From: Dendrobium chrysotoxum
Taxonomy: Eukaryota; Streptophyta; Magnoliopsida; Asparagales; Orchidaceae
Reading direction: 5' to 3'
Assembly: GCA_019925795.1 (NCBI GenBank)
Contig: CM034314.1
Span: 31,241,774 to 31,305,773, forward strand
Length of the DNA stretch: 64,000 nucleotides
Shown: piece by piece, positions 1 through 13,097 of the stretch
How the letters are laid out: each line of letters opens with the position of its first letter
Position numbering within the stretch: the first letter of the stretch is position 1
Notes under the pieces: model-generated
Database searches by the model: none
What the model saw: the letters and a program-made list of their open reading frames with translations, nothing else
Told to the model about the DNA's origin: nothing
Position numbers and translations under genes: made by a program

Positions 1-1865
1 TCAAAAAACAATTAAAATTAAATTTAAAATCAAATGTAAACCATTAAGACTTAAATTTCAATTAAAATCTCCCTTAAGCCTTTCAACCAATCAGAACATC
101 AAATAACTTCAACAAATTACCCATCCTAGGATCTAGCCCAGCCACACGACCTTCTACACACACTTTAGATGGTTTGCTAGGACAACCGATTCTAGATCTA
201 AGCTAGGCCGGTGTTTACTTTTCTGCTGTGTGCCAGGTTTTCAGAGTTTTCATTAAATGTTGTGATTGAAATCGATTGATGTGTTTGCTTATTTTCTTTA
301 CTGCACTCTATGAATTAATGTGATGGGCGATTAGATTACCCTTAGGTTAGGAATGATCTTGATGCTCACTGAATTTTCTGCAGGTGGCCACGCTCATGTA
401 GAGCAATAAAGGGGGCTAAATAAATTTTAAATATAAATGCTGTTGGTGCTTCAGCTGCTTAGCCCCCAATAAAAAAGAGCGTGACCAAGTGTATTTACTT
501 TTCTACACGTATATACATATAACTACTTGGGATCTGTTTTAATATTTAAATGTTTAGGATAACCTTGCAGGATTGAGTCTATAATTTTTATTTTTACATT
601 CATGTAATTTATTTGAGTATTGAGTTGTAAAAATAGCACTTTGAGTTTGGGATACATAAATCCAATGATTGGATTCCAAAGAGAAAAGGATACCCCTTTG
701 GGAGATAGTCCTTATCCATTTGGAACTCCAAATTTGGATCACTTTACTACCCAAAGTGGAAAATGTAACCTTCCCCTCAAGGGAAGAGTTCTCTTTTTCA
801 TTTGGGTATCCAGTCATGAAGAATCCAAGGAGCTCGAGGAGGATAAGACCGAGGAATTGAAGATAAAGAATATCCCACTCAAAGTCACTTGTGTCTGTAT
901 TAGGATTAGAATCCGGATTGTTATTAGTGGTGCCCGGCCACTTTTAATTTATATAAATCTGGGTTGTAATATGCAAGGCAATTTCCCTATGGACATTTAC
1001 TTTATTAATTTGATTATTTAATGTGTTGTGATTTAATTTGATTGCGTATAGAATTGCCTATTTTTCCTAGTTATTTGGTGCTTGCATGTCGATTTTATTT
1101 TAGTCTGGACTTCGTTAGGCTCTTTAAGGACCAAAAGTATTTTTACTCATAACTTATATTTAAAATTTTAAGATTTAAATAACATAGAAACTTAACGACC
1201 TAGGGAATAGCCGGAATCGTCCAGGGTCGCAAGCATATTACTGCATCTCTCTCCCTCCTTACTATAAGACACTTCCCCGCCTGCGGGTAGAGTCCAGATA
1301 ATCTGACCTATGAGGATGAGGTGCTGGATCTGGGGAAGTCTAGTCTTTTCAAAAAAATTATTTTATAAGCCTTTTTTAAAAATTTCATGCATACCAGATT
1401 TGGATATTTTAACCAGCATGCATCACATTAGAAACTTATTAAATTAAAATTTTAATTGTATTTTAGTCTAAGCATTCAACCCAACATGAGTCAAGGGGTC
1501 AATTAGGAATCTGCTCTAGATGTCGACCGCAACTTCTTAAACCAATCTTAAATAACGTCCCTAACCACTCTACATTAAAAGACCGGACTCATGATTTTGA
1601 AGCATTTAGGTGGTTTAGCTGGCTCCCCAATCCAGGCCAGGGTAAGCCTAGATTTTGCACTGTATTAGTTAGGTTTGGATCACTGTGGTCCAGTGTCCAA
1701 ATTTAGATCTAGGATTCGGGGCAGGCTTTGAGTTATAAGACCCCAACCTCCGGGAATGTAATCCCAAATTTTTAATAAAATGCTCAACTCAAATTAAATA
1801 TTCCTTCAATCCAAAATTTAAAACCCAACACTTAGCTTAGGTTGGGACACTTCTGAATTACTTAG
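1..1865 (+). repeat. Family A segment B, copy 1
   Basis: This is the first of two direct copies. Position 1 aligns with 2,693, and the copy runs to about 1,865, where the two diverge. By eye, 57 of the first 60 bases match. A small indel near 120-150 (extra 'ccatcctaggatctagcc') separates the copies. It contains a TATA-like 'atttatataaatc' near 945. The open frame at 620-1,021 is not treated as a gene, because the same nonsense-like peptide recurs in copy 2 with a different start and no family resemblance. Confidence 0.7.
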
Positions 1866-2692
1866 TCCTCTACCTAGGAAAAATAAAAGCCCCTTGACTA
1901 GACTCCTAATTAAACTTTAATTTACCTTTTAATGAAAATCAATAATTAATTATATTAATTAATTAAAAATTATTAAAAATCCTAAATAATTCCCAAACAC
2001 TTGAAATTACTCCCATGGGTCATTCCTGACCTTTGGGATTGATTCCATGCAGTTTGGGATGACTTTGGATCAAAATGATCAAAACCTTCCTAATTAAGCA
2101 ATTTTAAAAATTCAATAATTGATAAAATTTTGAAAATTCATAACTAATTACAGAAAAATCCAAATTGAGCAAACTTTGTGTTAATCAATTTCAATTAAGG
2201 TCTAGTATTTTCTAAAAATTTCAAACCCCCAAAATCTGGTCAAAGTCAAAAAAGTCAACTTTTCGATCAACCGTAGTTCAAATCTAGGCCCAAACTTCAA
2301 AAAATCATAACTTTTCATTGAAAACTCCAAATTGAGTGTGCTAATTGTCTAACAACTCATCATAAGGTCTAATATTTATTAAAAATATGAAACTTGCAAA
2401 ATTAACTCTAAATTAAAAATTTAACTTTTGACCCCTTAATTAACTGATTAAAATAATCCAAAAATTCTAAAATTCAATAAATCATTCAAAATTCTAGAAA
2501 ATATCAATTTTATTTTAAAACCAGTGACCAATCAGTTTAATTAAAAATTAATCAATCTTCAAATCTTAATTAAACTGAATTCACTTAATTATATCGGGTA
2601 TCAATGGGTAACCCAAGCCTACGAGGCTATTAAATTAGCCCCAAGGAAGGTGAAATAAACTTCATGGCCTCGGTGTGCAACAAAGGTGGTAT

Positions 2693-4540
2693 TCAACAAA
2701 CAATTAAAATTAAATTTAAAATCAAATTTAAACCATTAAGACTTAAACTTCAATTAAAATCTTCCTTAAGCCTTTCAACCAATCAGAACATCAAATAACT
2801 TTAGCACATTACCTAGCCACACGACCTTCTACACACACTTTAGATGGTTTGCTAGGACAACCGACTCTAGATCTAAGCTAGACTGGTGTTTACTTTTCTA
2901 CTGTGTGCCAGGTTTTTTGAGTTTTCATTGCATGTTGTGATTGAAATTGATTGATGTGTTTGTTTACTTTCTTTACTGCACTCTGTGAGATGATGTGATG
3001 GGCAATTAAATTACCCTTAGGTTAGGAACAATCTGGATGCTCACTGGATTTTCTGCTGGTGGCTATGCTCATGTAGAGCAATAAAGGGGGCTAAATAAAT
3101 TATAAATATAAATGCTATAGGTGCTTCAGCTGCTTAGCCCCCAATAAAAAAGAGCGTGGCCAAGTGTATTTACTTTTCTGCACGTATATACATTTAACTG
3201 CTTGGGATGTATTTTAATATTTAAATGCTTAGGATAACCTTGTAGGATTGAGTCTAGAATTTTTATTTTTACATTCATGTAATTTATTTGAGTATTGAGT
3301 TGTGAAAGTAGCACTTTGAGTTTGGGATACATAGATCCAATGATTGGATTCCAATGAGGAAAGGATACCCCATTGGGGGATAGTCCTTATCCATTTGGAC
3401 TCCAAATTTGGATCTCTTTACTACCCAAAGTGGAAAATGTAACCTTCCCCTCAAGGGAAGAGTTCTCTTTTTTATTTGGGTATCCAGTCATGAAGAATCC
3501 AAGGAGCTCGAGGAGGAGAAGACCGAGGAATTGAAGACAAAGAATATCCCACTCAAAGTCACTTGTGTCTGTATTAGGATTAGAATCCGGGTTGTTGTTA
3601 GTGGTGCCCGACCACTTTTAATTTATATAAATCTAGGTTGTAATAAGCAAGGTAATTTGCCTATGGACATTTACTTAATTAATTTGATTATTTAATATGT
3701 TGTGATTTAATTTGATTGCGTATAGAATTGCCTATTTTTCATAGTTCTTTGGTGCTTGCATGTCGATTTTATTTTAGTCTGGACTTCGTTAAGCTCTTTA
3801 AGGACCAAAAGTATTTTAACTCATAACTTATATTTAAAATTTTAAGATTTAAATAACATAGAAACTTAACGACCTAGGGAATAGCCGGAATCGTCCGGGG
3901 TCGCAAGCATATTACTGCATCTCTCTCCCTCCTTGCTATAAGACACTTCCCCGCCTGCGGATAGAGTCCAGATAATCAGACCTATGAGGATGAGGTGCTA
4001 GATCTGGGGAAGTCTAGTCTTTTCAAAAAAATTATTTTATAAGCCTTTTTTAAAAATTTTATGCATACCAGATTTGGATACTTTAACCAGCATGCATCGC
4101 ATTAGAAACTTATTAAATTAAAATTTTAATTGTATTTTAGTCTAATCATTCCACCCAACATGAGTCAAGGGGTCAATTAGGAATCTGCTTTAGATGTCGA
4201 CCCCAACTTCTTAAACCAATCTTAAATAATGTTCCTAACCACTCTACATTAAAAGACCGGACTGATGGTTTTGAAGCATTTAGGTGGTTTAGCTAGCTCC
4301 CCAATCCAGGCCGGGGTAAGCCCAGATTTTGCACTGTATTAGTTAGGTTCGGATCACTATGGTCCAGTGTCCAAATTTAGATCTAGGATTCGGGGCAGGC
4401 TTTGAATTATAAGACCCCAACCTCCGGGAATATAATGTCAAATTTCTAATAAAATGCTCAACTCAAATTAAATATTCCTTCAATCCAAAATTTAAAACCC
4501 AACACTTAGCTTAGGTTGGGACACTTCTGAATTGCTTCAG
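2693..4540 (+). repeat. Family A segment B, copy 2
   Basis: Second direct copy of segment B, starting 2,692 bases after copy 1. It continues without a break into segment C at 4,541, as does the inverted copy at 52.5 kb, so this copy has the natural 3' junction. Copy 1 instead runs into segment A. That difference shows a duplication within the element rather than two independent insertions. Confidence 0.7.
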
Positions 4541-5189
4541 AATCCCAAAGTGTCTCCTACCCTTCCTCATTTGACTCCAAGATAACTGTTCAAAATTTGA
4601 TCCGATCCCTTTTCAAAATCCAAATTCACCTCTTTGGTATCACTCCTAGAAATCTCTAAACAAAATTTCTGTCATTATTTTAATCGAAAGTTTTGGTAGG
4701 GGACTCTGGTCTCCCACGATGTAATTAACTACGAGGGCTTGCGCTCGTAGGAGATTTAGAACCCACATCTGATTTTTCAAAACTAATTTTCAAAACTCGA
4801 TTAGTTATCTTTGGGAAAATTAAATCACTAATAATCGTTATCGTTATGTTAGAATGATTATTAACAAATGATATCTTCTCCCTTCAAGGAGATATATCTT
4901 TTGTTAAAATGAATTCGAATATAAAATTAACGATCGCTCCTCTTGATTTTCGTAGCTCGATATTTGACTGAACCTTATTTTGACCCTTTAGTGGCCATAT
5001 GAAGTTCTCTCTTAAATTTGGCTACGATATTCAAGATAGGATTTATAATTCTAAATCTAAACCCCATTCTGAAATTTTATTTCCACCTCCCGAGGTGGTA
5101 TAATATTTTTGATGGGATGTTTGATTTTAGAATCAAATTTTAACAATAATTTAAATTTCCCAAAGAAGACTAAACTTTTCAAAACCCTC

Positions 5190-5735
5190 TTTCAAACTCC
5201 CAACAAGCATGAGAGGATGTAACAATTTGTGTAAACTTAGTATACATTTCAGAAATTGATTCACTAAGTATCATGCAAAATAGTTCGTAGTCATGAAGCA
5301 AAATGTTTAACCTAGACTGTTTTACTTCACTAGTTCTTTTGTAGGTTATGCATAGTTTATCACAAATATTTTTTCTAATAGTGTAAGTTGATACCCATAC
5401 ATAATCTTTGGATTTCAATGTACAGAAGAGATAGTTTAAACATTCTGTATTCAGTTAGCCTAAATTCCTATCCTCATTACTTCATTTGTTAAATTGTAGT
5501 TCAGTTTTAATTTCATTCACAAAAAAAGAAGGTGCTGAATATCCTTCTTGGACTAATATCCATATGTAATAATTTATAGATTGTAAAAAAGCAGACATGA
5601 ATTTTCGATAGCCAAAAGGTATATTGTCAAATAAAGGTCAGTGGGTCATTGAATAACCCTCACCAGTGTTACGATTACCAAAATGAGCCATTGATCATTT
5701 TTCAAAAGTTTTCTAAAACCTTATTTTTAAAACCC
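5190..5735 (-). pseudogene. copia gag N-terminal fragment
   Basis: Reading the minus strand, an open stretch at 5,418-5,179 carries the copia Gag (UBN2-type) region: 'CDKLCITYKRTSEVKQ', 'RLNILLHDYELF' and 'MYTKFTQIVTS'. It matches the gag of the elements at 16.5 kb and 30.1 kb segment by segment. Upstream, toward the primer site at 5,736-5,747, homology continues but the frame is broken. Only the first part of gag is present; the rest is lost where family A begins at about 5,185. Gag would form the virus-like particle around the element RNA. Nonfunctional. Confidence 0.8.
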
Positions 5736-5747
5736 GCTCTGATACCA
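5736..5747 (-). other. Primer binding site, initiator-Met tRNA
   Basis: The plus strand reads gctctgatacca, the complement of tggtatcagagc, the usual plant copia primer site for initiator methionine tRNA. It lies two bases from the LTR end and directly upstream of the gag fragment, which shows that the neighbouring LTR is a 5' LTR. Confidence 0.85.
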
Positions 5748-5749
5748 CT

Positions 5750-7364
5750 TCATAGTTTGAGAAGGTTTTTAAACCTCATAGAACTAGTTTGAGGCTCACC
5801 AAGAGGGGGTGAATTAGTAATTTAAAAAATCATAAGCAGTAATACTGTTCTTTTTATAGTTTTTTAAAACATTGAAATAAATAATTTGATCACCCGATGT
5901 GGAAGCTAATAATTTAACAACAATTTTAATAATGATGATGAAATTCTAACTAACACAATAGAACATTAATCTCAGATTTTCACCAAGCTATTATTACAAA
6001 AAATGAATACAAAAAGTAAAATATGAAAAATGAAAAAGCAAACTAGAGATTTTATAATGGTTCATCAACCTCGACCTACGTCCACTCCCTAGAGTCCTCC
6101 GCTTCAGGAATTACACTAACATAAAGTGACCCTCCTTTTGCTTCAATAATCAGGCAGAAAATTCTTTTTAGACTCACTTTCACCAAACCTGATGCGGTGG
6201 AGTGCTGGAAGCTATGTCACCTTCCCCAGTGATGGCAGTGAAATTTGAATCATTTTTCTCCCTCCTAGAGAAGGCAGAGAACCCATAGCTTTTTCTCTCT
6301 CCTAGAGAAGGCAGCATACCTCTAATCTTTTTCTCCCTCCTGGAAAAGGTAGAGTACCTCGAGGACTTGACTTAGAAGCCTCTCACCCAAGAGAGCCTTC
6401 AAGGACTCACCAAGGCCATAAGAGAAGAAAGGGTGTAGCTAGCCTGGAGCAACCATGTGATCCCCTCACACTCCTTCTCCCTTATGCTCAACCTCACCTT
6501 CTCCTTCAAATCAAACCCTGGATCTCTCTCAAAAGCTTCTTTTTTAGAGTTCGTTCAACAGTACAAATTCCTCTATTTTTTTTTGGAGATTCAAAAAATC
6601 ATTGCATAAGTATTTGGCTTTGAAAAACCCTAAAAATACAAGTTGGTCATCACTGTTTTTACAATACGATTGGAATTCATACAATACGATCAGTTCAAAA
6701 ACTAGACCCGTCTAGTATGATGTAAACAGTCGTTCAAACGAACTGTTCAATTCTTTTAACACATTATACAGTATGATCCAAAGATTATCTAGTACAATCT
6801 ATCTTCCTTCTCTTTATTTATACACTTAATTGCAAGGATGAATGTAAATCATCTCTATAAATCATCCCGTACTGCTATCTTACTTAATTTATCTCGTGGT
6901 TAGGTTTTTCAGTTTGTAATAAATTGTATAATACAATCTAGATCATATAGTACGATTAGTTCATAGAAACTAATTGTTCAATTAGCCATTAAGCCCATCT
7001 TTTCAATAACTGATCATATAATATCTTTGTAAGTCATATAGTATGATTTTTTAGAAAATTTTAACTTTAAATTTTTCTCACTCCCGTTGCGTGTGTGCAT
7101 GGTCACCCAATTGCATACGCTCTTATGCGGCCTGACTCAAGAAATAGAAAATACAGTAAAATTAAAGTACATACTCTTTTTACTTGACATTCATATTCTA
7201 CCCAATTTTGAGCTTCCAGTAGGCTTGAGCAGTATATATTTTACCTATAATGTTAGTGCTCATAGATAAAAAAATATCAAAAATATTCACAAAGAAAAAT
7301 AATAATTTAATCAATAATATTTGTCATCATCAAAATCACAGACTAGGGATCCTGGATTGCAATA
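5750..7364 (-). mobile_element. 5' LTR of truncated copia element
   Basis: About 1.6 kb, minus strand. Its 3' end ('caccccctcttggtgagcc' read on the minus strand) matches the ends of the other copia LTRs in this window. Its 5' start reads TATTGCAATCC. U3 contains an array of ATCGTAC/GTACGAT-type palindromes at about 6,660-7,050. Downstream, at about 6,190-6,370, is the leader minisatellite ('ctcctagagaaggcag' units). No polypurine tract lies to its right, consistent with a 5' LTR. The body is lost except for the gag fragment. Confidence 0.75.
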
Positions 7365-8389
7365 TTTTTCAAACACTATACTTTTAGAGTTTTGAGTATG
7401 CAATGGGTTTGATATAGATTAGTTTTATTCAATAATTTAGAAAAAATGAAGGTTTGTAATGCTCAAATCATTGATAATCATTTATGATCATTAATGATTG
7501 AACAGGTGAGTAGTTGATTATCAATAGGGGCAGTTAGCTGATGAACTTAAGGCCTGATTTTGATTTAGGTTTTGAATTATTCAATAAAGATTGTTTATTA
7601 AAGAAAATTTTGTTTTACAAATATGACATTAGTGATAGCATTTAGTGATTATCAGTTCATTCATTAGATAAGCAAATGATAGTCAGTGGTTATTGTCAAG
7701 TGATGATTTTGAAATCAATGATTTGAATACTATTCCATAGCATATTGCTGGGATAAATTTGAAGTTTGAAGTGCAGTTTAATAATTTGAGTGAGGAGGTT
7801 AGATTTTTTTTTAATTTAGATCATTGACCTAACCTAAAAATGAGGGCAACAAGCGACTAGTTATGATTATAGTTAAAGAGAAATTTCATTAGAGCGCTAT
7901 CGTATGTACTAGTTCACTTTTTTTATCCCTTTTTTATTTAAGTAGTATGATGCATTTGAATGTAAGCTACAACTGATACTAATTTTTTATTATACTCACC
8001 TTTTTCTTTTTGTAAATTTTTTTGGAGATATTCACATGTTTCTTTCCTTTACTATTTGTAATTTACATACTTAATGAATTTTAATAACAATTTTTACTTT
8101 CATCTTCTTGTAATGCTATGGAATTTTTGTAAGGATTTAATAATATCACTAATTACATTTTCAAGTTTATTAGGATCATTCAAATTTATGCTATTCACAT
8201 CTAATCCTTAAACTTATTTTTTCACTTTTCTATTCAATTTCCAATGAGTTATTGTATAGTCTCTAAATTCAGAATCAATTCAATAGCTTAAATGATATTG
8301 ATTAGTTAATTATTAAGTTTTCAAATTATAAATTATTTTGCAATGTTCATTCAAATTATCATCTAATATTTTTCTTATTATCCTAATTG
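7365..8389. other. Unassigned interior of gypsy fossil
   Basis: AT-rich sequence between a copia LTR and the Athila-like gag. By position it should be the part of the gypsy element just after gag (minus strand), but I can see no protease or other domain. Nothing else recognised. Confidence 0.3.
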
Positions 8390-9770
8390 TCAAGTGCATC
8401 ACAACCACTCCTCAAGTGCCTTTCAATATGATCTTTTTCTTTCTCTTGATGGTTAACTTAAGTATTTTTAGGTAATGAACCAAGAGGCCTTCTACTAAAA
8501 GAGATTGCAAGCTATCCTAATTATGTTTTCAATTTTTTTTAAAGCAACTTGACAATGCAATTGAGTTCTCAATCGAATCACTACCTTTTCCGAAGGTGCC
8601 TTCCTATTTTTAAATTGATTATTTTGATTAAATCATGGTGGATGTGAAGGTCTAGGATTCATTAAAGGTTGTTGAGGATTATTCTAATTTCTTGCTTGAT
8701 TAGGTTGTCTTGAACTCCATTGATTTTTACCACCATCATTACTTGACCAACTAAAATTAGGGTGGTTCCTCTAACTTGGGTTTTATGTATTAGAATAGGC
8801 ATTATTTTGTCATCCATTCAAATTCATATTTTCAATCCCTAGAGTACTAGTATCAATAAAATTTTAATTAGTCCATTCCAATTATATAAATGATCATGAT
8901 CCTGAGTTAACTCATATTGTATAACATTTCTTTAAAATAATAGCTACTTGAGTAGTAAGAATTGACAAAGCATCACATTTATAGACTCCAATTACTCTCT
9001 TAGAATTCACCCTATCAGTAGGCTAATAAAAATTATTTGTAGCCATTTCCTCTATTAGTTTATATGCTTCCTCAAATAGTGTAGAAATTAAAGATCATCC
9101 AAGTGCAATGTTTATTATTGTCCTAAGAGATCCTACTAATCCATTATAAATGGTTTTAATAACCAACCAATTGGGTAAGGTAAGGTGAGGAAATTTCTTA
9201 AGCATTTATTTAAATCTCACCCAACTTTCATAAATTATTCTCCTCTAAATTAGGCAAAGGAAGTGATATCATTTCTAAGTTCTGGAATTTTTGAAGGTGA
9301 GAAATAGTTAGCTAAGAATTTGTCTGCCAGCTCATTCCAAGTGGTTATAGCGCATGAGGGCAAAGTGTTCAACCACATCTTAGCCTTGTACCTTGGAGGA
9401 AATAAGAATAATGTAAGTCCAATAGCATCATCACTGACACCATTATATTTATATATTATATAAATATCTAAGAAACTAGCTAAGTGTAAGTTTGGATCTT
9501 CAATAGGGGTTCCCCCAAATTAGAGTTCTTGAGCCATCTGAATTATGACAAATTTCAGTTTAAAATTATTAGCCTAGAAAGTAGGAATATTAATACTCTG
9601 ATGGATTCCTTCTTCTATAAGATTAGTATTCTCCCTAAGTAGTCTAGCATAGTCCTGATCTTATACCTAGTTAGATATTTTAAAAATCTTTTTAGTTTTT
9701 CAAATTTTGTAATGGTTCTTTCAGTTTCTGGATCAAATAATAAGAGTTCCTTACTAGATCTACCAAGCAT
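8390..9770 (-). pseudogene. Athila-like Ty3/gypsy gag
   Basis: Minus-strand gag fossil with many stops and frameshifts, starting at an ATG at 9,770-9,768. Recognisable order: 'IQMAQEL', 'GVSDDAIGLTLFLFPPRYKA' (the classic Athila Gag motif followed by KAKxWL), then 'WNELADKFLANYFSP', 'LRNDITSFA', 'AYKLIEEMATNNF'-like residues, and a C-terminal Asn/Pro-rich tract with 'NHPNFSWSS'. These match the Retrotrans_gag layout of Athila/Calypso elements, which lack a zinc knuckle here. Gag would build the particle. It is preceded by an Asp-type primer site and an LTR, all in the same orientation. Clearly dead. Confidence 0.8.
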
Positions 9771-9933
9771 ACAACAAAGAAAAATAACTAAAAATCATAA
9801 CTAAATAATTAAACAGAATTATTTGTATTTATTTTCAAAAATTATATGAAACATAACAAATATATAGTATAGAAGTAGGTCTAATTATGCACTTGTTTCA
9901 ACAATATAATTAACATTGCATCACTCATATTAC

Positions 9934-9951
9934 TTCCTTGGCAACGATGCA
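9934..9951 (-). other. Degenerate Athila-type primer binding site
   Basis: The minus strand reads tgcatcgttgccaaggaa, close to the tggcgccgttgccggggaa primer site (Asp tRNA) typical of Athila-type gypsy elements. It sits about 160 bases upstream of the gag ATG and next to the LTR end. Confidence 0.6.
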
Positions 9952-9954
9952 AAA

Positions 9955-11269
9955 AACTTGATGGAGGGCTTATGGTGAGCTAATATGGAACTCGTTGAGT
10001 TTGAAATATTCTTATGTTTTCTTTGATTAAAAATTAGTAATATTCCACTGAATTATATAAGTATATGTATTGAATCAAGCAATAAAGTGAAAGAGTAGAG
10101 TGTTAAACCCATAATGAAGTGTTATGCAAAATTGCAACTTAACTACTACCACTTATTTCAAATGCACAACTTCTTCTACTAAAAAAAAAAAGAAATTGGG
10201 AGTTTTGTCACTTAAAGAAAATAAAGGCTTACGAGAATAAAATGTTTTGGACTAATGAATGTAAATAGCATAGTTTTCCTAATGAGACTCTTAATTATAT
10301 ATTTGGATTAGAACATATACATCCCTAGATAAATATCTAGCTTATAGGGATGAAAAGAAAGGCTTAATGCCTTCCTACAGTCTTACTATCTCCATAGAAC
10401 CTAAAATATTTAAACATCCTAAGTCCAGGCATGACAATATTATACTTCAGTATTTCTAATTATTCAAGTATTCCATCATCGAGGTTTACATCACACAATA
10501 TTTCAACTAAATATATGGCCATTTTATACGATATATCAAGTTTGGGATGTATTACAAACAATAATATTTTCATTAAAGCACAAGAGTCTACATTAGTATG
10601 TACTATGTTTCTACATCATAAGCCCAAAATTAAAGAATTGGCCAGACATGGAGGAAATAACAAGCAAACTCATCTTTATTTTATTTAATGATAGAAAAGA
10701 TATGAGAGAATTAGTAAGAAAATTATCAGCCAGAATCATTAAAGGATCTTCTCCACACTTCTTCCAACAATCATAGAGTTACTTACATAAACAGGCTAAG
10801 ATCTCCAAAAGGAAAATATCTTGCACTTATCTAGCTTCTCTTAGACTTTACTCTAAGTGGGCACTAAAGAAACACACTAAAATTTATAAGAACTCACTCA
10901 AGTGATAAAACTCTCAAAATAATGAAACTAAAAAATTATTTATAGTTAGTACAGGGTTGGATTGAAGCACTGCGGTGCTGGATAACGTGGCGACACAACA
11001 ATGAAAAATGAACTAGCACCTCAGCATTGTAAAGTCTGCTCTGCTACTGCGCTAACAAATGTGGCATGATTACTAATGGAAATTTAGTGACTTTTTGCTG
11101 AATTGGCATGGCTCCTTAAAACATCCCTAAGAAAAACTTATTATAGATATTGAACCTATTTCACCATGTTTTTATCTTCAAAACTTTCAAGCATGGTTGT
11201 GTTCAATTTCGCTCCACCATAATAAAGACAAACACTCACAAATAATAATAATAACTCTAAGGTGAAGTA
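9955..11269 (-). mobile_element. 5' LTR of Athila-like element
   Basis: Noncoding stretch upstream of the primer site, minus strand. It matches a plus-strand copy at 50,301-51,845: compare 'gaatcaagcaataaagtgaa' near 10,072 with its reverse complement near 51,690, and 'ctataagct' followed by 'atctaggg' in both. The distal part carries 'agcactgcggtgctgg', also echoed in the other copy. The right end is cut at 11,269 by a copia LTR, so its true start is not visible. Confidence 0.55.
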
Positions 11270-12743
11270 TGAAAGTTTGATAGGGATGTTAAGCCCTTGT
11301 GAACTAGTCCCAAGGCTAACCAAGAGGGGGGGTGAATTGGTAGTTTTAAAAATTTGAGAGCAAAATAATTATTTAGAAAATCTTTTTGAATGTTTTTAAA
11401 TTTTACAGTTATGCAATGTTGTGTAGATGTTTAACAATAATAGAATAATACTCACAATCACACAATCATCAACAGGAAAATAAAACCAGAAAATAATAGA
11501 AAAGAATACACCCGATTTTATAGTGGTTCGGTCAACTTGAACTACGTCCACTCCCCGGAACCTGCCCTTCGGTATTGCACTAACACTAAGTGACTCTCCT
11601 TCTGCTCGCACAACAAGGAAGAGAAGCCTGTATAAGAACACCTTTCCACCAACCCGGTGAGGCAGAGAACCTGAACTCCTTTCGCTTCCTCCTGAAGTAG
11701 GCAAAGAAGCTAGACTCCTTTCGCTTCCTCCTGAAGCAAGTAGAGAACCTGGACTCCTTTCACTTCTTCCTAAAGCAGGAAGAGAACCCGGATCTTCTTG
11801 CGAATGATCCTCCCACAGAGACACCGATAAGACAAGAGACTACGAATGGAGAAGATGACTCAGATCCTTGCTTGGAGCAACCTTTGTGAATCCCTCACAA
11901 ACTCCCCCTCACAAGATCTTCTCTCTCTCTCTCTCTTAAGGTTTTCTCTAGAAAGGAAAGTGGCAAATGGTTTTTCTTGGTGGAAGAAAAAGATCTTTTG
12001 TATGAGAGATCTAAAATTGCCCTAAATCTTAACTGGTCGTCAAAGATCTCCCAGGACGATCAGTCGATTGTCCTGTATGATCAGTTCAAAATCGCATGTA
12101 TCAACCTAGACGATCTGGTTCCTCTAGAGATTAGTAGAAAAAATTTGTTCATATTATCCCATATAATTCTGTGATCGTCCGGGATGATTTTAATCACCAG
12201 ACTAATTTAGGCATGATTGTAATGGATTGTCTAGGACATTGCACGTATCGTCCGGAATGATCGAACCAAATCTCTAAAAATAAAACTTTCCGAACTTAAT
12301 CTGGCGGCTGAGAATTTCTGATTTAAGCATATCATCCTGTACGATATGAGAATCATCTAGGATGATTGGCTTAATCAAACCGACTTAACATGATCATCCT
12401 AATTAGGGTTTCTATTTTCACTGGATCATCCAGGATAATATTAATATCATCTAGGATGATATTACTATCGTCCAGGATGATCTGAATAAAAAATGAATCA
12501 AAACTCTAACTCACTAAAACTCTCCACCTGAGTGTGTGTGTGTAAGATTACGTAGCTGTAGGATCAATTACATTATATTTAACTCAAGAAAGGGAAAAAT
12601 TATAATTAAACACACGCAGACTCGATCTAGAGTTGGCTTGAATTGTATTTGTTCTTTATACCTGAGATGTTAGCCAGTCAAAGCAGAATACATAAGTGTT
12701 TATTATCATCAAAATTATAATTCTTAAATCCAGGTTTATAATA
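11270..12743 (-). mobile_element. 3' LTR of envelope-type copia element
   Basis: 1,474 bp, minus strand, from TATTATAAACC at 12,743 to ...TTTCA at 11,270. It is a 3' LTR because a polypurine tract lies immediately upstream (12,744-12,758). U3 (about 12,050-12,485) holds paired palindromes of the type ATCGTCCxGGACGAT. The leader minisatellite with 39-bp units is at about 11,655-11,800. The end 'ctcttggttagcc' matches the other LTRs. It cut into the Athila-like LTR, so it is younger than that element. Confidence 0.85.
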
Positions 12744-12946
12744 ATCTTCCCCTTTTTGATGATGGCAAACATTTATTTAGTAGTTTCAAATCAACTAGAT
12801 TGTAGTAATTAAAGCACAGGTGAGAGACGATAAATTTTACTAATCATTGATAACCAGTGACATTCATACAATAAAGGATATAACTACAACAAAAACAACA
12901 AATAAAACTACTAGAACACAAAAATAACTCCCCCTTTTGACATCAT
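12744..12946 (-). other. Polypurine tract and a second upstream tract
   Basis: On the minus strand the sequence next to the LTR is caaaaaggggaagat (12,758-12,744), the expected plus-strand primer. A second purine run, atgatgtcaaaagggggag (12,946-12,928), lies about 185 bases upstream. The same pair occurs in the other three copia 3' ends in the window (22,357-22,557; 63,058-63,255; 39,032-39,275). Confidence 0.7.
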
Positions 12947-13097
12947 AAAAAGGAGGAACATTAAAGACAAACAAACAATAGCAAATGAAAAACATAACAA
13001 GAAACTGAAATAAAACAACTTAATAGATAGGCAGATCCAGAACAGATAGAGGAGGTGGTGGTGGATGAAAGTAACTGTGAATGGTGGCGAACTGCTC

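Larger units (their letters stand above)
1..5185 (+). repeat. Family A LTR-like noncoding repeat, partly duplicated in tandem
   Basis: This stretch holds a long noncoding repeat in the order B-A-B-C: B at 1-1,865, A at about 1,866-2,692, B again at 2,693-4,540, C at 4,541-5,185. The same A-B-C order appears once, inverted, at 51,848-55,250, so the second A-B-C is probably the normal layout and the first B comes from a tandem duplication cut by the window edge. There are no recognisable gag or pol motifs. Segment A has runs such as 'gtcaaagtcaaaaaagtcaa', a style common in plant gypsy LTRs. I infer an LTR or large LTR derivative, but the class is not proven. Segment C ends near 'ttttcaaaac' at 5,185, where a copia gag fragment begins. 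Confidence 0.65.

Noticed and set aside
620..1021. Open frame of 133 codons, with a similar one at 3,408-3,695
   Set aside because: Both lie in the two copies of a noncoding repeat; the peptide resembles no family and the matching part of the inverted copy at 53.4 kb is closed.
11396..11824. 142-codon open frame on the minus strand
   Set aside because: It is the LTR leader minisatellite read in frame; kept only as an observation about the repeat, not as a gene.
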